A stretch of DNA of 64,000 bases. It comes from CAVRXT01 sp963725655 (GTDB lineage: Bacteria > Acidobacteriota > Terriglobia > Acidiferrales > UBA7541). The position numbers and the translations under genes are program-made. The stretch covers positions 806,001 through 870,000 of the forward strand of contig CAVRYY010000003.1 in assembly GCA_963725655.1 (NCBI GenBank), in the 5' to 3' direction. This document shows positions 1 to 9,800 of this stretch, piece after piece (the first letter of the stretch is position 1; every line of letters begins with the position of its first letter). A model generated the notes under the pieces. The model was not told the DNA's origin, did no database searches, and saw only the letters and a list, made by a program, of their open reading frames with translations.

Positions 1-473
1 GCTCCCCACTCCGGCCGGTAGATGAAGTTCACTCCCGGCACCAGGTGCTCGAGGTAATCATTTCTCCATTCGAAGGTGAACTTGATGCCCAGGAAAGCCG
101 CGCCCAGGATCATCGTGAGCACCAGCAGGACCACCTGGGCGTTGCGGTGGCCGGTTTGCGCGGCGCGAATCGCCAGCGCCATGGTCAAGCTGCTGCAGAT
201 CAGCACGGCGGTGTTGGCCGCGCCGAAGCGCACATCCAGCAGGTGGCTGCCAATCTCGAAGCCCGGCAAATACAGCGAGCGATACACGGTGTAGGAAGCG
301 AACAACCCGCCGAAGAAGAGAACTTCGGTCGCCAGGAATACCCACATGCCCAGGTTTGCGGCATCGAACTGCTGGCTCATGTTGTCGAAATGATGCTTCA
401 GATCCGGCGAATGCGTTTCTGCCGAACCGTGCCCGTCCCCGTGAGCCGCACCGTGGGCCACTAGATCAGCCAT
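1..473 (-). CDS. ctaE: Cytochrome c oxidase subunit III (3' end outside window)
   Basis: Integral membrane subunit III of a haem-copper oxidase, stabilising the catalytic subunit. The reading frame starts at the ATG at 473 and stays open to the window edge, so the C-terminus is missing; about 157 residues are visible. After a His-rich, soluble N-terminus of about 40 residues come typical subunit III segments: NLGMWVFLATEVLFFGGLFA near residue 40, a second helix beginning NTAVLICSSLTMALAIRAA, and a third with MILGAAFLGIKFTFEW. The start overlaps the end of ctaD by 8 bases, which indicates translational coupling. It is the last visible gene of the act-cta operon. Family assignment is firm; the length cannot be judged. 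Confidence 0.93.
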   Translation of the reverse strand, partial: MADLVAHGAAHGDGHGSAETHSPDLKHHFDNMSQQFDAANLGMWVFLATEVLFFGGLFASYTVYRSLYLPGFEIGSHLLDVRFGAANTAVLICSSLTMALAIRAAQTGHRNAQVVLLVLTMILGAAFLGIKFTFEWRNDYLEHLVPGVNFIYRPEWG

Positions 474-2097
474 GTTGGCCCTCCGGTATCGGCGCGTAGT
501 TGTATGCTTCTTCGGTCACGATCGGCGTTTCTTCGAAATTTTCCGTCGGCGGCGGCGATGGCACCGTCCACTCCAGGCCCTTCGCTTTCCACGGATTTGC
601 CGGCGCGATCGGGCCGTAACGCATCGACCATATGAAATAGACCAGTGGAATCAGGTACCCGATCCCCAGAATCGACGCCCCGGCCGACGACATCACGTTG
701 AACACCTGAAATTCCGGCGGATACACCGCGTACCGCCGCGGCATTCCCAGGTATCCCAGCATGAACTGCGGGAAGAACGTCAGATTGAATCCCACGAAAA
801 TGATCACCGCGGCCACTCGCGCCCACATGTCCGGATACATCCGCCCGGTGATTTTCGGCCACCAGTAGTGCAGCCCGCCCATGTACGCCATCACCGCGCC
901 GCCCACCATGATGTAGTGGAAGTGGGCGACGATAAAATAAGTGCCGCTCAAGTGGACGTCGGTGGCCAGCGACGCCAGGAACAGGCCAGTCAAGCCGCCC
1001 ATGGTAAAGAGCCCGATGAACCCCAGCGCGTACAGCATCGGCGCTTCGTAGGAAATCGAGCCCTTATAGAGCGTGGCCGTCCAGTTAAACACCTTAATGG
1101 CTGAGGGAATTGCCACCAAAAAGCTCAAAACCGAAAAGATCAGTCCGGCATAAATCGATTGCCCGGTGACGAACATGTGGTGGCCCCACACCAGGAAACT
1201 GATGATGGCGATCGCAAAACTCGAATAAGCCACAAACGTGTATCCATAAATCCGCTTGCGCGAGAATGCCGCGATCAATTCGCTCACCACGCCCATCCCC
1301 GGCAGAATCATGATGTACACCGCGGGATGAGAATAGAACCAGAAAAGGTGCTGGAAGAGCAGCGGATCGCCGCCCAGTGCGGGGTCGAAAATTCCCACGT
1401 GGAACAAGCGCTCCACGCCCAACAGGAAAATCGTGATCGCCAGCACCGGCGTCCCCAGGATAAAGATTACGCTGGTGGCGTACATCGTCCATATAAAGAG
1501 CGGCAGCCGGAACCAGGTAAGCCCCGGCGCGCGCATCTTGTGGATGGTGACGATGAAATTCAGCCCGGTGAGAATCGAAGAGAATCCGGTAATGAACACG
1601 CCAATCGCCACCGGGATCACCGCGCTGTGCGAGTACGTGCTGCTGTAGGGGGTGTAGAAAGTCCAGCCGGTATCGACGCCGCCGCTGATCACCGCGTACA
1701 GCGTGAACAAGGCTCCCACCACGTAGATGTACCAGCTCAATAGGTTCAGTTTCGGAAACGCCAGATCCTTCGCGCCGATCATCAGCGGCACCAGGAAGTT
1801 CCCCAGGGTGGCGGGAATCGACGGCACCAAGAAAAAGAAGACCATGATGATGCCGTGGGCCGAGAACAGCTTGTTGTAGGTTTCCGGCTGCACCAGCGCG
1901 CCGGCAGGTTCGATCAAGTGGATCCGCATCAGCACCGCGGCCACCCCGCCCACCAGAAACATGAAGGTGATCGAGCCGAGGTACAGCAGCGCGATGCGCT
2001 TGTGGTCCACCGTGAGCAGCCACGACTTCACTCCATAGCTCACGTTCAAGTAGTGAACGCGCGAATCCTGCGGGATTTCTGTGACGGCCGTGCTCAT
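466..2097 (-). CDS. ctaD: Cytochrome c oxidase subunit I, A2 type
   Basis: Catalytic subunit of an aa3/caa3-type haem-copper oxidase in the cytoplasmic membrane; it reduces O2 to water and pumps protons. The 543-residue protein is full length. Visible ligands are His81 (low-spin haem), His257 and Tyr261 in YSHPAVY (CuB and the cross-linked Tyr), His306-His307 in WGHHMF, and His392/His394 in AHFHYIMVGG. The YSHP motif, with Ala where A1 enzymes carry the D-channel Glu, marks the A2 subtype known from Thermus and Rhodothermus caa3 oxidases. It overlaps ctaC by 4 bases (ATGA) and ctaE by 8. Confidence 0.97.
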   Translation of the reverse strand: MSTAVTEIPQDSRVHYLNVSYGVKSWLLTVDHKRIALLYLGSITFMFLVGGVAAVLMRIHLIEPAGALVQPETYNKLFSAHGIIMVFFFLVPSIPATLGNFLVPLMIGAKDLAFPKLNLLSWYIYVVGALFTLYAVISGGVDTGWTFYTPYSSTYSHSAVIPVAIGVFITGFSSILTGLNFIVTIHKMRAPGLTWFRLPLFIWTMYATSVIFILGTPVLAITIFLLGVERLFHVGIFDPALGGDPLLFQHLFWFYSHPAVYIMILPGMGVVSELIAAFSRKRIYGYTFVAYSSFAIAIISFLVWGHHMFVTGQSIYAGLIFSVLSFLVAIPSAIKVFNWTATLYKGSISYEAPMLYALGFIGLFTMGGLTGLFLASLATDVHLSGTYFIVAHFHYIMVGGAVMAYMGGLHYWWPKITGRMYPDMWARVAAVIIFVGFNLTFFPQFMLGYLGMPRRYAVYPPEFQVFNVMSSAGASILGIGYLIPLVYFIWSMRYGPIAPANPWKAKGLEWTVPSPPPTENFEETPIVTEEAYNYAPIPEGQHG

Positions 2098-3083
2098 TTT
2101 CCTGCCGACTTCCTTTCTTCCGGGCCCAGCGACTTGATGTACGCGATTAACTGTAATAGCTGCTCTTCATTAATTTGTCCCTGAAATGACGGCATCACCG
2201 GCGCGTAATTCGGCAAGGGCATCGAATTGGGATTCACGATGGCGTTGCGCAGGTAGGTATCGTCGGCCACCACCGTCCGCCCATCCTTCAGTTTTACGGG
2301 ATGATTGAAGACGCCCACCAGCGTGGGGCAGCGGCCGCTGTTATCCGCCACGTGGCAGGTAATGCAGCCCAGTTGGGTAAACAGCCGTTCGCCGTTTTGC
2401 GCCATCGATTCGCCGCGAACTCCGCCGCTCAGCCATCCGGCGTAATCGTCGGCGCTCATCACGTATACCCATCCAATCATCCTGGAATGGTCGGTGCCGC
2501 AATACTGCGCGCAGTAGAAATGGTATATCCCGGTTTTGGTGGCCTGGAACCAGATCGAGGAGTAGCGCCCTGGTAATACATCCTTCTTGATGCGAAATGC
2601 CGGAATCGAAAAATCGTGAATCACGTCTTCCGACGTCATGGTCAGCTTCACCGGCACTCCCACCGGCACGTGCAGCTCGTTGATTTCCCGCGGGCCCTCA
2701 GGATGCTGGATATGCCACATCCATTGCTTTCCGACCACGAACATTTCCATCGAGGCGTTGGGCGGCCGCGAATTTTCGAAGTACAAATAGGAGGCCCAGA
2801 CAAATACCCCCGCGCAGATCACCACCGGAATCAGCGTCCAGGTGAATTCCAGCATGGTCGAAGTGCCCACGAACGCAGGCATCTCATCGTCCGACCGCCG
2901 GTGATACTTCACCATGAAATAAAAGATGATGCTGAAAATCAGAATGGTGAAGAATAGCGTTATGCCGGTGAGGAAAAAATACAGGTAATCCACGCCTTGC
3001 CCGATGGTGGACGCCGTCGGCGGATGGATCGGAAGAGACGCCGCCAGCAAGTTGGTTGCGAACAGGTGAATAGCGGCGTTCAT
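2094..3083 (-). CDS. ctaC: Cytochrome c oxidase subunit II with fused cytochrome c domain
   Basis: Electron entry subunit of the caa3 oxidase. The 329-residue protein has a hydrophobic N-terminus and two membrane helices (about 33-58 and 83-101), then a periplasmic cupredoxin domain with the CuA ligands His156, Cys191, Cys195, His199 and Met202. A C-terminal mono-haem cytochrome c domain follows, with CITCH at 240-244 and a likely axial Met297 in the APVMPSF stretch. The fused cytochrome defines the caa3 form, which can accept electrons directly from alternative complex III, encoded just upstream. Four-base overlaps join it to the SCO gene and to ctaD. Confidence 0.96.
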   Translation of the reverse strand: MNAAIHLFATNLLAASLPIHPPTASTIGQGVDYLYFFLTGITLFFTILIFSIIFYFMVKYHRRSDDEMPAFVGTSTMLEFTWTLIPVVICAGVFVWASYLYFENSRPPNASMEMFVVGKQWMWHIQHPEGPREINELHVPVGVPVKLTMTSEDVIHDFSIPAFRIKKDVLPGRYSSIWFQATKTGIYHFYCAQYCGTDHSRMIGWVYVMSADDYAGWLSGGVRGESMAQNGERLFTQLGCITCHVADNSGRCPTLVGVFNHPVKLKDGRTVVADDTYLRNAIVNPNSMPLPNYAPVMPSFQGQINEEQLLQLIAYIKSLGPEERKSAGK

Positions 3084-3934
3084 GCGCCCTTCCCGGGCAT
3101 GGCGTAGTGTTCGGTTCGAGCCAGCAGGAAAATGCCAAGCCCCAGCACCAGCACGGTGATCGCCGCTCCGGCCTTCAGCATATTCGCCACCACCAGGCCG
3201 TACTTGCCGGTGGAGGCATCGTAGTGATAGCAGTACAGCAATATTTGATCGATGGGCGTGCCGATTTTTCCGGACGAAGCCTCCACCAATCCCAGCCGCA
3301 CGTCGCGCATCGGATAACTGATTCCGTAAAAATAGCGCGACACTTTCCCTTCGGGCGTCAGGATCACGATGGTGCTGGCGTGCGCGTACTGGCCGGATGT
3401 AGCGTCAAACGCGTAGCGGAAGCCCACCGCGTCGGCCAGCTGGTGGATCGCCGGATCTTTGCCGGTCAGGAAATGCCAGCCATTGATCGCGTTGGGCCGG
3501 CCGTATAGGCCTGCGAACATCACCTGCTTGGCCGCGGACTCGGCCACGTTATCGCGTGGATCGATGCTGATGGTCACTACTTCAAATTGTTTGCCGGCAT
3601 CCCAACTGAGCTCTTTGAATGTATGCAGCATTCCGTCCAGCACCTGGGTGCACAGCATCGGGCACTGGTAATACACCAGCGCCAGAATCACCGGCTTCCC
3701 GTGAAAATATTGGCCGAGCTGGACGGTTTGGCCCTTTTCATCGCGGAACTCGTCGTTCAAGGGCACCTGGTTACCCAACTTTTGATCGATCCCCACATCT
3801 TTCAAGAGCTCGGGCCGCACTCCCGCTGCTTGCATCTGCGCACGGGCCGGCAGGCAAGACGCGATACTCATTGCCACGAGCAACGCAGTAGAAACCGCGC
3901 GACGGCTCACTCGAATTTGTTTTCCCAACAACAT
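3080..3934 (-). CDS. SCO1/SenC-family copper chaperone for CuA assembly
   Basis: Thioredoxin-fold protein that delivers copper to, or reduces, the CuA site of oxidase subunit II. I start it at the ATG at 3934 because a good ribosome site (AAAGG, 6 bases upstream) precedes it and a signal-anchor follows immediately; the frame runs further upstream but reads as low-complexity sequence. The 284-residue product has an N-terminal hydrophobic stretch (about 13-31), the copper-binding pair Cys91/Cys95 in CPMLC, and the conserved His185 in the QYAHAS segment. A C-terminal membrane helix lies at about 250-272, an addition often seen in acidobacterial homologues. It sits directly upstream of ctaC with a 4-base overlap. 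Confidence 0.92.
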   Translation of the reverse strand: MLLGKQIRVSRRAVSTALLVAMSIASCLPARAQMQAAGVRPELLKDVGIDQKLGNQVPLNDEFRDEKGQTVQLGQYFHGKPVILALVYYQCPMLCTQVLDGMLHTFKELSWDAGKQFEVVTISIDPRDNVAESAAKQVMFAGLYGRPNAINGWHFLTGKDPAIHQLADAVGFRYAFDATSGQYAHASTIVILTPEGKVSRYFYGISYPMRDVRLGLVEASSGKIGTPIDQILLYCYHYDASTGKYGLVVANMLKAGAAITVLVLGLGIFLLARTEHYAMPGKGA

Positions 3935-3975
3935 TAGTTGCCTTTCACAATCCTCTGTCGTGCTCAGCTTCCGCT

Positions 3976-4524
3976 CTACGGATTCGGACTTGCCTCGCTC
4001 GGCGCCGGCGCAGCGCTTGATCGCCCAGATGATGGCGATGCCGAGGGTGATTCCACCGCTGCTGGCGATTCCACCGGACCGGGAATCACGCCCGAGCCCT
4101 CCGCTCTGTCGTTCGTCGGCGCCGCGCTGTTCGGCCGCGCCGGCAGCGCTCCGCGCGAAATCACCAAATCCATCGCCCGATCGATGGGTATCCGCACCAC
4201 CCCGCCGGTCCGATCCACCCACCCGTACGAATTCAATATCTCCCGCTGCGAATCCCGGTACTCCTTCAGCTCCATCTTCGGATCCACTTGCAATCGCGGC
4301 ATCGGCGGCAGCGTGCGCGCGTTCTCGAACGGCGTGGCTGGCGGTCCCAGCTTCTGTTCCTTCGCGAAGAAATAAAACGTCCCGGCCATGCCGATCCCAA
4401 TCACAACCAGAATCGCCGCCAAAATTAAGCCGGCAACCGCTAACGGCCGCCCTTCGGCGTCACTCAGTTCGTGACCCGCCGATACGCTCGCCTGGCGCGC
4501 GTCTTCCCCTGGCTTAATCTCCAT
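3976..4524 (-). CDS. Small membrane-anchored protein of the act-cta operon, function unknown
   Basis: A 182-residue protein not assigned to a named family. A hydrophilic N-terminus of about 27 residues is followed by one membrane helix (about 28-53), a compact segment of about 75 residues with a conserved look (PRLQVDP, SYGWVDRTGGVVRIPIDRAM), and a Pro/Ser/Ala-rich disordered tail. The SYGW...VRIPIDRAM pattern resembles small proteins found next to SCO and oxidase genes in other bacteria with alternative complex III. The start overlaps the end of actF by 11 bases and the end lies 41 bases before the SCO start, so it belongs to the operon. A role in assembling or linking the two complexes is inference. 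Confidence 0.8.
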   Translation of the reverse strand: MEIKPGEDARQASVSAGHELSDAEGRPLAVAGLILAAILVVIGIGMAGTFYFFAKEQKLGPPATPFENARTLPPMPRLQVDPKMELKEYRDSQREILNSYGWVDRTGGVVRIPIDRAMDLVISRGALPARPNSAAPTNDRAEGSGVIPGPVESPAAVESPSASPSSGRSSAAPAPSEASPNP

Positions 4525-5692
4525 GCTCAGCCGCCCTCTCCAAACTTACCGCCAACTGCCGCGGAACCAGCGGACGCGCCTGCAATTGCCACAAGAACGC
4601 GGCCAGCCATATCGCGCCGATTCCGATCGGCGCGGTCAAATCGGTGGGATGGATGCGCGGCCCGGTACGCTCGAACGCCGGCATCACCAGCCAATACACG
4701 TCCAGCAAACTGACCAACAGCAGCCCCGCGCCCACCCGCGCCAGCAACCGCATACGCTTCTTGATGCCGCGGAAAAGCAGCAGCAGGAACGGCGTCACAA
4801 AATGGAAGACCACCAAAATCATCGCCAGCACGCCCCACGACGTTTGGACTCGCGATAGATACCAGGGAATTTCGTCTTTCAGGTTGGTCGCCCAAATCAG
4901 CAGGAACTGCGCGAACGAGAGATAAGCCCACAACATCACAAAGGCCAGCAGCAGGTTTCCCACGTCCTGCCAGTTGGAGGGCGAAACCGCGGATGCCAGC
5001 GGTTCGCTTTCCGCCAACAAGCGTCCCACCACGATCATGAACGCCATCGCCGTCATGCATTCCACGATCATGAAAATCATTCCGTAGATGGTGGAGTACC
5101 AGTGCGGCTCGAGCGACATCACCCAATCGATCGACGCGAACGTCACCGTCAGTCCGTATAGAATCAAACCCGGGCCGCTGATTTCTTCCATCCGGTTTTC
5201 GATGGCCGGATCGCCGGTTTCGTCCTGTTTGCGCGACCACCGGTTCAGGAAATACGCCAGCGTCAGCCACACCGCGAAATAAATCAGCACCCGAACCGTA
5301 AAAAACGAAGGGTTCAGGTACGGCCGCTTGTACTGCAGCAGCGGGTCCGCCGCCACTTCCTCCGGACGCGCCCACGGGTACAACCGCGGAAGCCCGAAGA
5401 ACAACGGAATGAACAGCAGCGCCATCACCGGAAAGGTGCGTGTGCAGGCCTCGGCGATTCGCCGAATCGGGTTGCCCCAGCCCCCGCCGGTCAGATTGTG
5501 CAGCATCAGCAGCGCCATCGCCCCCAACGGAATCCCGATCCAGAAAACATATCCAAATAAATACGACCGGAAAAATTGCGTCGGATTGAAACCCAGCGTG
5601 GTGGCGCTCACGCCCAGAGCGAGCACTCCCAGCAGCGCGAACTGCCGTTGCGCCCGCTGAATGGTCGGTTGAATGGATTCCCACGTCTTCAT
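4514..5692 (-). CDS. actF: Alternative complex III subunit ActF (NrfD/PsrC-like membrane subunit)
   Basis: Integral membrane subunit of alternative complex III, the quinol:cytochrome c/oxidase oxidoreductase that replaces the bc1 complex. The 392-residue protein is almost entirely transmembrane (about ten helices) and contains segments typical of ActF, such as LFGYVFWIGIPLGAMALLML near the N-terminus, a YLNPSFFTVRVLIYF stretch, and SLEPHWYSTIYGM in the middle. It is the second PsrC-like subunit of the complex, the other being the actC product. It overlaps actE by 4 bases (ATGA) and the downstream small membrane-protein gene by 11 bases. Confidence 0.93.
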   Translation of the reverse strand: MKTWESIQPTIQRAQRQFALLGVLALGVSATTLGFNPTQFFRSYLFGYVFWIGIPLGAMALLMLHNLTGGGWGNPIRRIAEACTRTFPVMALLFIPLFFGLPRLYPWARPEEVAADPLLQYKRPYLNPSFFTVRVLIYFAVWLTLAYFLNRWSRKQDETGDPAIENRMEEISGPGLILYGLTVTFASIDWVMSLEPHWYSTIYGMIFMIVECMTAMAFMIVVGRLLAESEPLASAVSPSNWQDVGNLLLAFVMLWAYLSFAQFLLIWATNLKDEIPWYLSRVQTSWGVLAMILVVFHFVTPFLLLLFRGIKKRMRLLARVGAGLLLVSLLDVYWLVMPAFERTGPRIHPTDLTAPIGIGAIWLAAFLWQLQARPLVPRQLAVSLERAAEHGD

Positions 5693-6336
5693 TTCGTTTC
5701 ACCAGCCGGACTCGGTGCGGCGCTCGGAGCTTGTAATTGTTTCCGATCGGCTTCCGGAACGTCTTCGATCCTGTCGTTCTGGCTCAATTGCAGCGCCCGG
5801 ATGTACGCGGCGATCCTCCAGCGATCCTCCGGACTGACGCGCGCGGCGTAGGAGTACATGTTTCCCAGGCCGTTGGTCATCACATCGAAGAAATGTCCCG
5901 GCGGGGCCTGGCGCAACCGATCGATGTGCAGCGACGGAGGAGGCGGAAATCCGCGTTGCACGATCATGCCGTGGCCGGTGCCCGCATAGTCGTGGCAGGG
6001 CGAGCAGTAAATCTCAAACCGCTCGCGGCCGCGCTCCATATCCGCGCGGGTGATCGGGAAGGGAAACGTCTCCGCCTCCACACCGTTCACTTTGCCGGTG
6101 TAGAGCTGCTCGTCGGTTCGCAGTTCGCCGCGCGCCACCGTTCCCTCCACCACCGGGCGTTCCGATCGCTGGTCGTCGAAGAATCCGGTTTCCGCCAGCG
6201 GCTTGTATTTCGGCTGCTGGTGCATGTCCAGGCGGCAGCCCAAAGCAAACGTCGCCAGAGCCAGCGGCGCGGCCAGCATCCTCGCGCGGCGCAGACGGCT
6301 CGAATGTATGGCGGCGGCTTTAGGTTTCGATTTCAT
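5689..6336 (-). CDS. actE: Alternative complex III subunit ActE, mono-haem cytochrome c lipoprotein
   Basis: Periplasmic mono-haem cytochrome subunit of alternative complex III. In the 215-residue product a basic N-terminus is followed by a short hydrophobic stretch ending in a lipobox-like ALGC (Cys34), so it is probably lipid-anchored. The haem site is CSPCH at 111-115 and the distal ligand is probably Met160 in GLGNMYSYA, the usual arrangement for ActE. The N-terminal 17 bases overlap the end of actD, and the C-terminus overlaps the actF start as ATGA, so the genes are translationally coupled. Confidence 0.94.
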   Translation of the reverse strand: MKSKPKAAAIHSSRLRRARMLAAPLALATFALGCRLDMHQQPKYKPLAETGFFDDQRSERPVVEGTVARGELRTDEQLYTGKVNGVEAETFPFPITRADMERGRERFEIYCSPCHDYAGTGHGMIVQRGFPPPPSLHIDRLRQAPPGHFFDVMTNGLGNMYSYAARVSPEDRWRIAAYIRALQLSQNDRIEDVPEADRKQLQAPSAAPSPAGETK

Positions 6337-6859
6337 ACACGCCCTGGCAATGGAGTCGCCCCTGCAAGAATTCCTTGGTTTTGGCCCGGTCGAACTGGCG
6401 GTCGCGGGCCTTCACGCACAGGAAAAAGCGATCGCGCGACGCCAGCGCGAAACGCTCCACGTTAAACACCGGATGGTACGGCGTCGGCAGTCCATTCAAC
6501 GCCAGCATTCCGAAAACGCAAGTGAGCGCCGCGCCCAAAATAGTCATCTCGAAGCAAATGATAATAAATGCCGGCCAGCTATTGAACGGTTTGCCGCCCA
6601 CAATAATTGGATAACTGATCACGCTGGCGTAGTACTGCAGCGCAAACCCGCCCAGGCACCCGAATAATCCTCCCACGAACACCAACGCCGGCAGCCTGGT
6701 CCCGTGGAATCCGATCGCGTCCGCCAATCCTTCCACCGGCATGGGCGTAAACGCATCGATCTTCTTGTATCCCGCCGCGTGCGTCTCGTGGGCAGCCTCG
6801 ACCAATGATTCGGGGCTATCGAATTCTGCCAGCAAGCCGTATATCGGTTGTCGCTTCAT
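6320..6859 (-). CDS. actD: Alternative complex III subunit ActD (DUF3341 family)
   Basis: Membrane subunit of alternative complex III without cofactors. The start is taken at the ATG at 6859, which overlaps the actB stop as ATGA; the product is then 179 residues, normal for the family. The N-terminus (IYGLLAEFDSPESLVEAA) is the typical soluble ActD/DUF3341 domain. It is followed by two membrane hairpin helices (about 57-80 and 95-121) separated by a short loop containing GGKPFNSWPAF, and the conserved NGLPTPYHPVFNVERFA stretch. It overlaps actE by 17 bases. Confidence 0.94.
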   Translation of the reverse strand: MKRQPIYGLLAEFDSPESLVEAAHETHAAGYKKIDAFTPMPVEGLADAIGFHGTRLPALVFVGGLFGCLGGFALQYYASVISYPIIVGGKPFNSWPAFIIICFEMTILGAALTCVFGMLALNGLPTPYHPVFNVERFALASRDRFFLCVKARDRQFDRAKTKEFLQGRLHCQGVYEIET

Positions 6860-9800
6860 GCCTTCGGCATTTCCGAATTTGGATTCACCAGCCGCGCCAG
6901 ATACGTCGTTCGCGGACGGGTATTCAACTCCGCCAGCAGCGCGTAATTTCTCGATTGCGCTTTCAGCTTGGAAACCCGGCTGTTCGGATCGTTCACGTTC
7001 CCGAAAACGATCGCCTGGCCCGGGCACACCGCCTGGCATGCCGTAACGATCTCGCCGTCACGCACCGGCCGATCGGCTTTCTCCGACTCGATCTTGGCCG
7101 CGTTGATCCGCTGCACGCAGTACGTGCATTTCTCCATCACTCCGCGGCTCCGCACCGTCACGTTGGGATTGCGCAGGCCAAACATGCTCGGCGTGGTCCA
7201 GTCCGAATACAGTTTGAAATTGAATCGCCGCACTTTGTACGGGCAGTTATTCGAGCAGTACCGCGTGCCCACGCAGCGGTTGTAGACCATCACGTTCAGC
7301 CCTTCCGGGCTGTGTACCGTCGCTCCCACCGGGCACACCACCTCGCACGGCGCGTTTTCGCACTGCATGCACGGCAGCGGCTCCGAATACGCTTCCGGAT
7401 TGTCCATGTCGCCCCGGAAGTAAGTGTCTACGCGAATCCAGTGCATTTCGCGCCCGGCAATCACCTGGTCTTTGCCCACCACTGGTATGTTGTTCTCCGC
7501 CTGGCACGCAATCACGCAGGCGTTGCACCCAATGCAATTGTTCAGGTCGATCGACATTCCCCAGGCATAGCCCGGGCTCGGAAATCCGGGATACATCGAA
7601 ATGTCTTCGAGTTTTTCCCCGGTATCCCTGGCGAACATCGGATTCTTCCGGAAATCGTCCAGGTTCGCGATGCGCACCAGGTCGCGGTTGAACGCCTCCA
7701 CGCTTTCTTCTTCCACCTTGTGCCCTTCGCGATCGATCAGGTGGTGGATCTGCGTGGCCGCCAGGTCGTAGCGCGCTCCGGTACGTTCCAATCGCAGATC
7801 GTTTGAAATCCAGGCGCCGCCCGCGCTGCGCAATGCATAGGCATTGAACCCCGCCCCATTTCCCACTCGGCCGGCGCGCCGCCGCCCGTACCCCAGAAAC
7901 ACCGTCACCGCGCCGTCCGCGTGCCCGGGCGCCACCCACGCCGCAACCAACATCGAGCGGCCTTGCGACGTCAGCTTCATCATGTCGCCGTTGCTTAGCC
8001 CCAGCTTTTGTGCGGTGGACGGACTCACCTGCGCCGGATTGTCCCAGGTGAGATGGTTGATCGGCTTGGGCAATTCCTGCAACCAGCCATTATTCGCAAA
8101 GCGCCCGTCGAAAATCGTCGGATCGGGCCGGAAGACAAGCTCCAGCGCGGAAGAGCTGCTCGAAGCCGCCGTCGCCGCAGCCGCCGCAGCCGCCGCCGCC
8201 GCTACCGCCGCTGAATCCGATCCCGCGGCTCCCACATGAACTACCGGCGGCTTGGCGGGCAACGCGCTCCCTTGCATCCAGCCGTTGTGCAGCGTTACTT
8301 CCCAGAACTTCTCAAAATCTTTGTCGCTTTCTTTCGCCGGACGCTGCGTTCTCCAATACCCACGCACCACATCGTGCGCCGACTGGCCCGACTGCCCGGT
8401 CAACACGCTCAGAACCTCGTGCGCGGATTTGCCGTCATACAGCGGAGCGATCAGCGGCTGGACGATCCCCACCGTGCCGTCGTACGCCCTCGTATCGCTC
8501 CACGATTCCAGGAAGTGCGCCTCGGGAATATGCCAATGGCACAGCTCGGCGGTCTCATCGTTGTAAAGCCCCAGGTGCACGCGTTGTGGCACCTGCAATA
8601 ATTGGTTCGCGAAATCCAGTTCCGCGGGCGCGTTGTACACCGGATTGCCGCTCAGGATCAGCAGCAGGCGCACCGAACCGGCACGAATGTCGTTCACCAG
8701 TTGCGCCACAGATTCGCTTTCGTTCACCGGCTCCACTTCCAGCGGATCGGTGTAAATCACCGTCTTGCCCACGTTGCCCAGCGCCAGATTCAGCGCGTGC
8801 GCCAGCGAATGCACCACCGCCGGCTGGTGCTCTCCGGCAATCACCAGGCTGGTGCCGCGATGCGCACTCAAATCGCGCGCCGCCGCCTCGATCCAGGCGG
8901 CCGAAACTTTCTCCGGGAGCGAATAGCTTCCGCCAGCGGCTCCGGATCTCCCCACCGCCGCCGAAATCGCCCGCGCCAAAGCTTCCACGTCGCTGGCGCG
9001 CACCGGCAAACGATGATCGGCCATCGCTCCGGTGGTCGAAAGCGCGCTCTCCACCACGTACAGCCGGTTCATGTTCGACGTCGGATTCGTTACCCGCCGC
9101 CGCTCCGTGAATTCCCGCGCGTAGCGAACGTGCCCCGGACCATTGCTCAGGAAATCCGCATCCAGCGAGAAAATCACTTCGGCCTGATCGAACCGGTACA
9201 CGGTGTTGACGTAATGCCCGAACGCCAGCCGCCCGCCTTCTCGCGCCGAATCGCGATGGCACGGCTCGTACTGATGCCACTTCGCGCTCGGATATTGCCC
9301 CAGCAGCGCGCGAATCTGCGAACCCAGCGTCGGCGACATCACCGTCTCGGTGAGCAGGCTCAGTCCGGCGCCCTGCGTACCCTTGAAATCGTTCAGCGCG
9401 TTCGAAATCGACGCCACGAACGCCGCCCAGTCGCTGATCCGCCCTTCATGCATCACCACTTGCGCGCGATCCGGGTCGTACATTCCCAGCACCGCGGCTT
9501 GCGCGAACACGTCCGTTGCGCCCAGGCTGCCCGGATGCTGCGGATTTCCTTCGATCTTCGTCGGCCGGCCCATGTTGCTCTCGACCAGCAGCCCCGCCGC
9601 CGCTCCGCCCAAAACCATCGAGGTTGCATAGAACAGCGGCTTTCCGGGAATCACTTCCTCCGGCGGCCGAACGTACGGAACGATTCTTTCGGCGGGCAGC
9701 TTGGTGCACGCGCTCAACCCCGCCAGCGCCGCCGACGCTCCCATCAGCTTCAGCACGTCGCGACGATCCAGCCCCACCGGATCCTTTTCCGGATCGTGCG

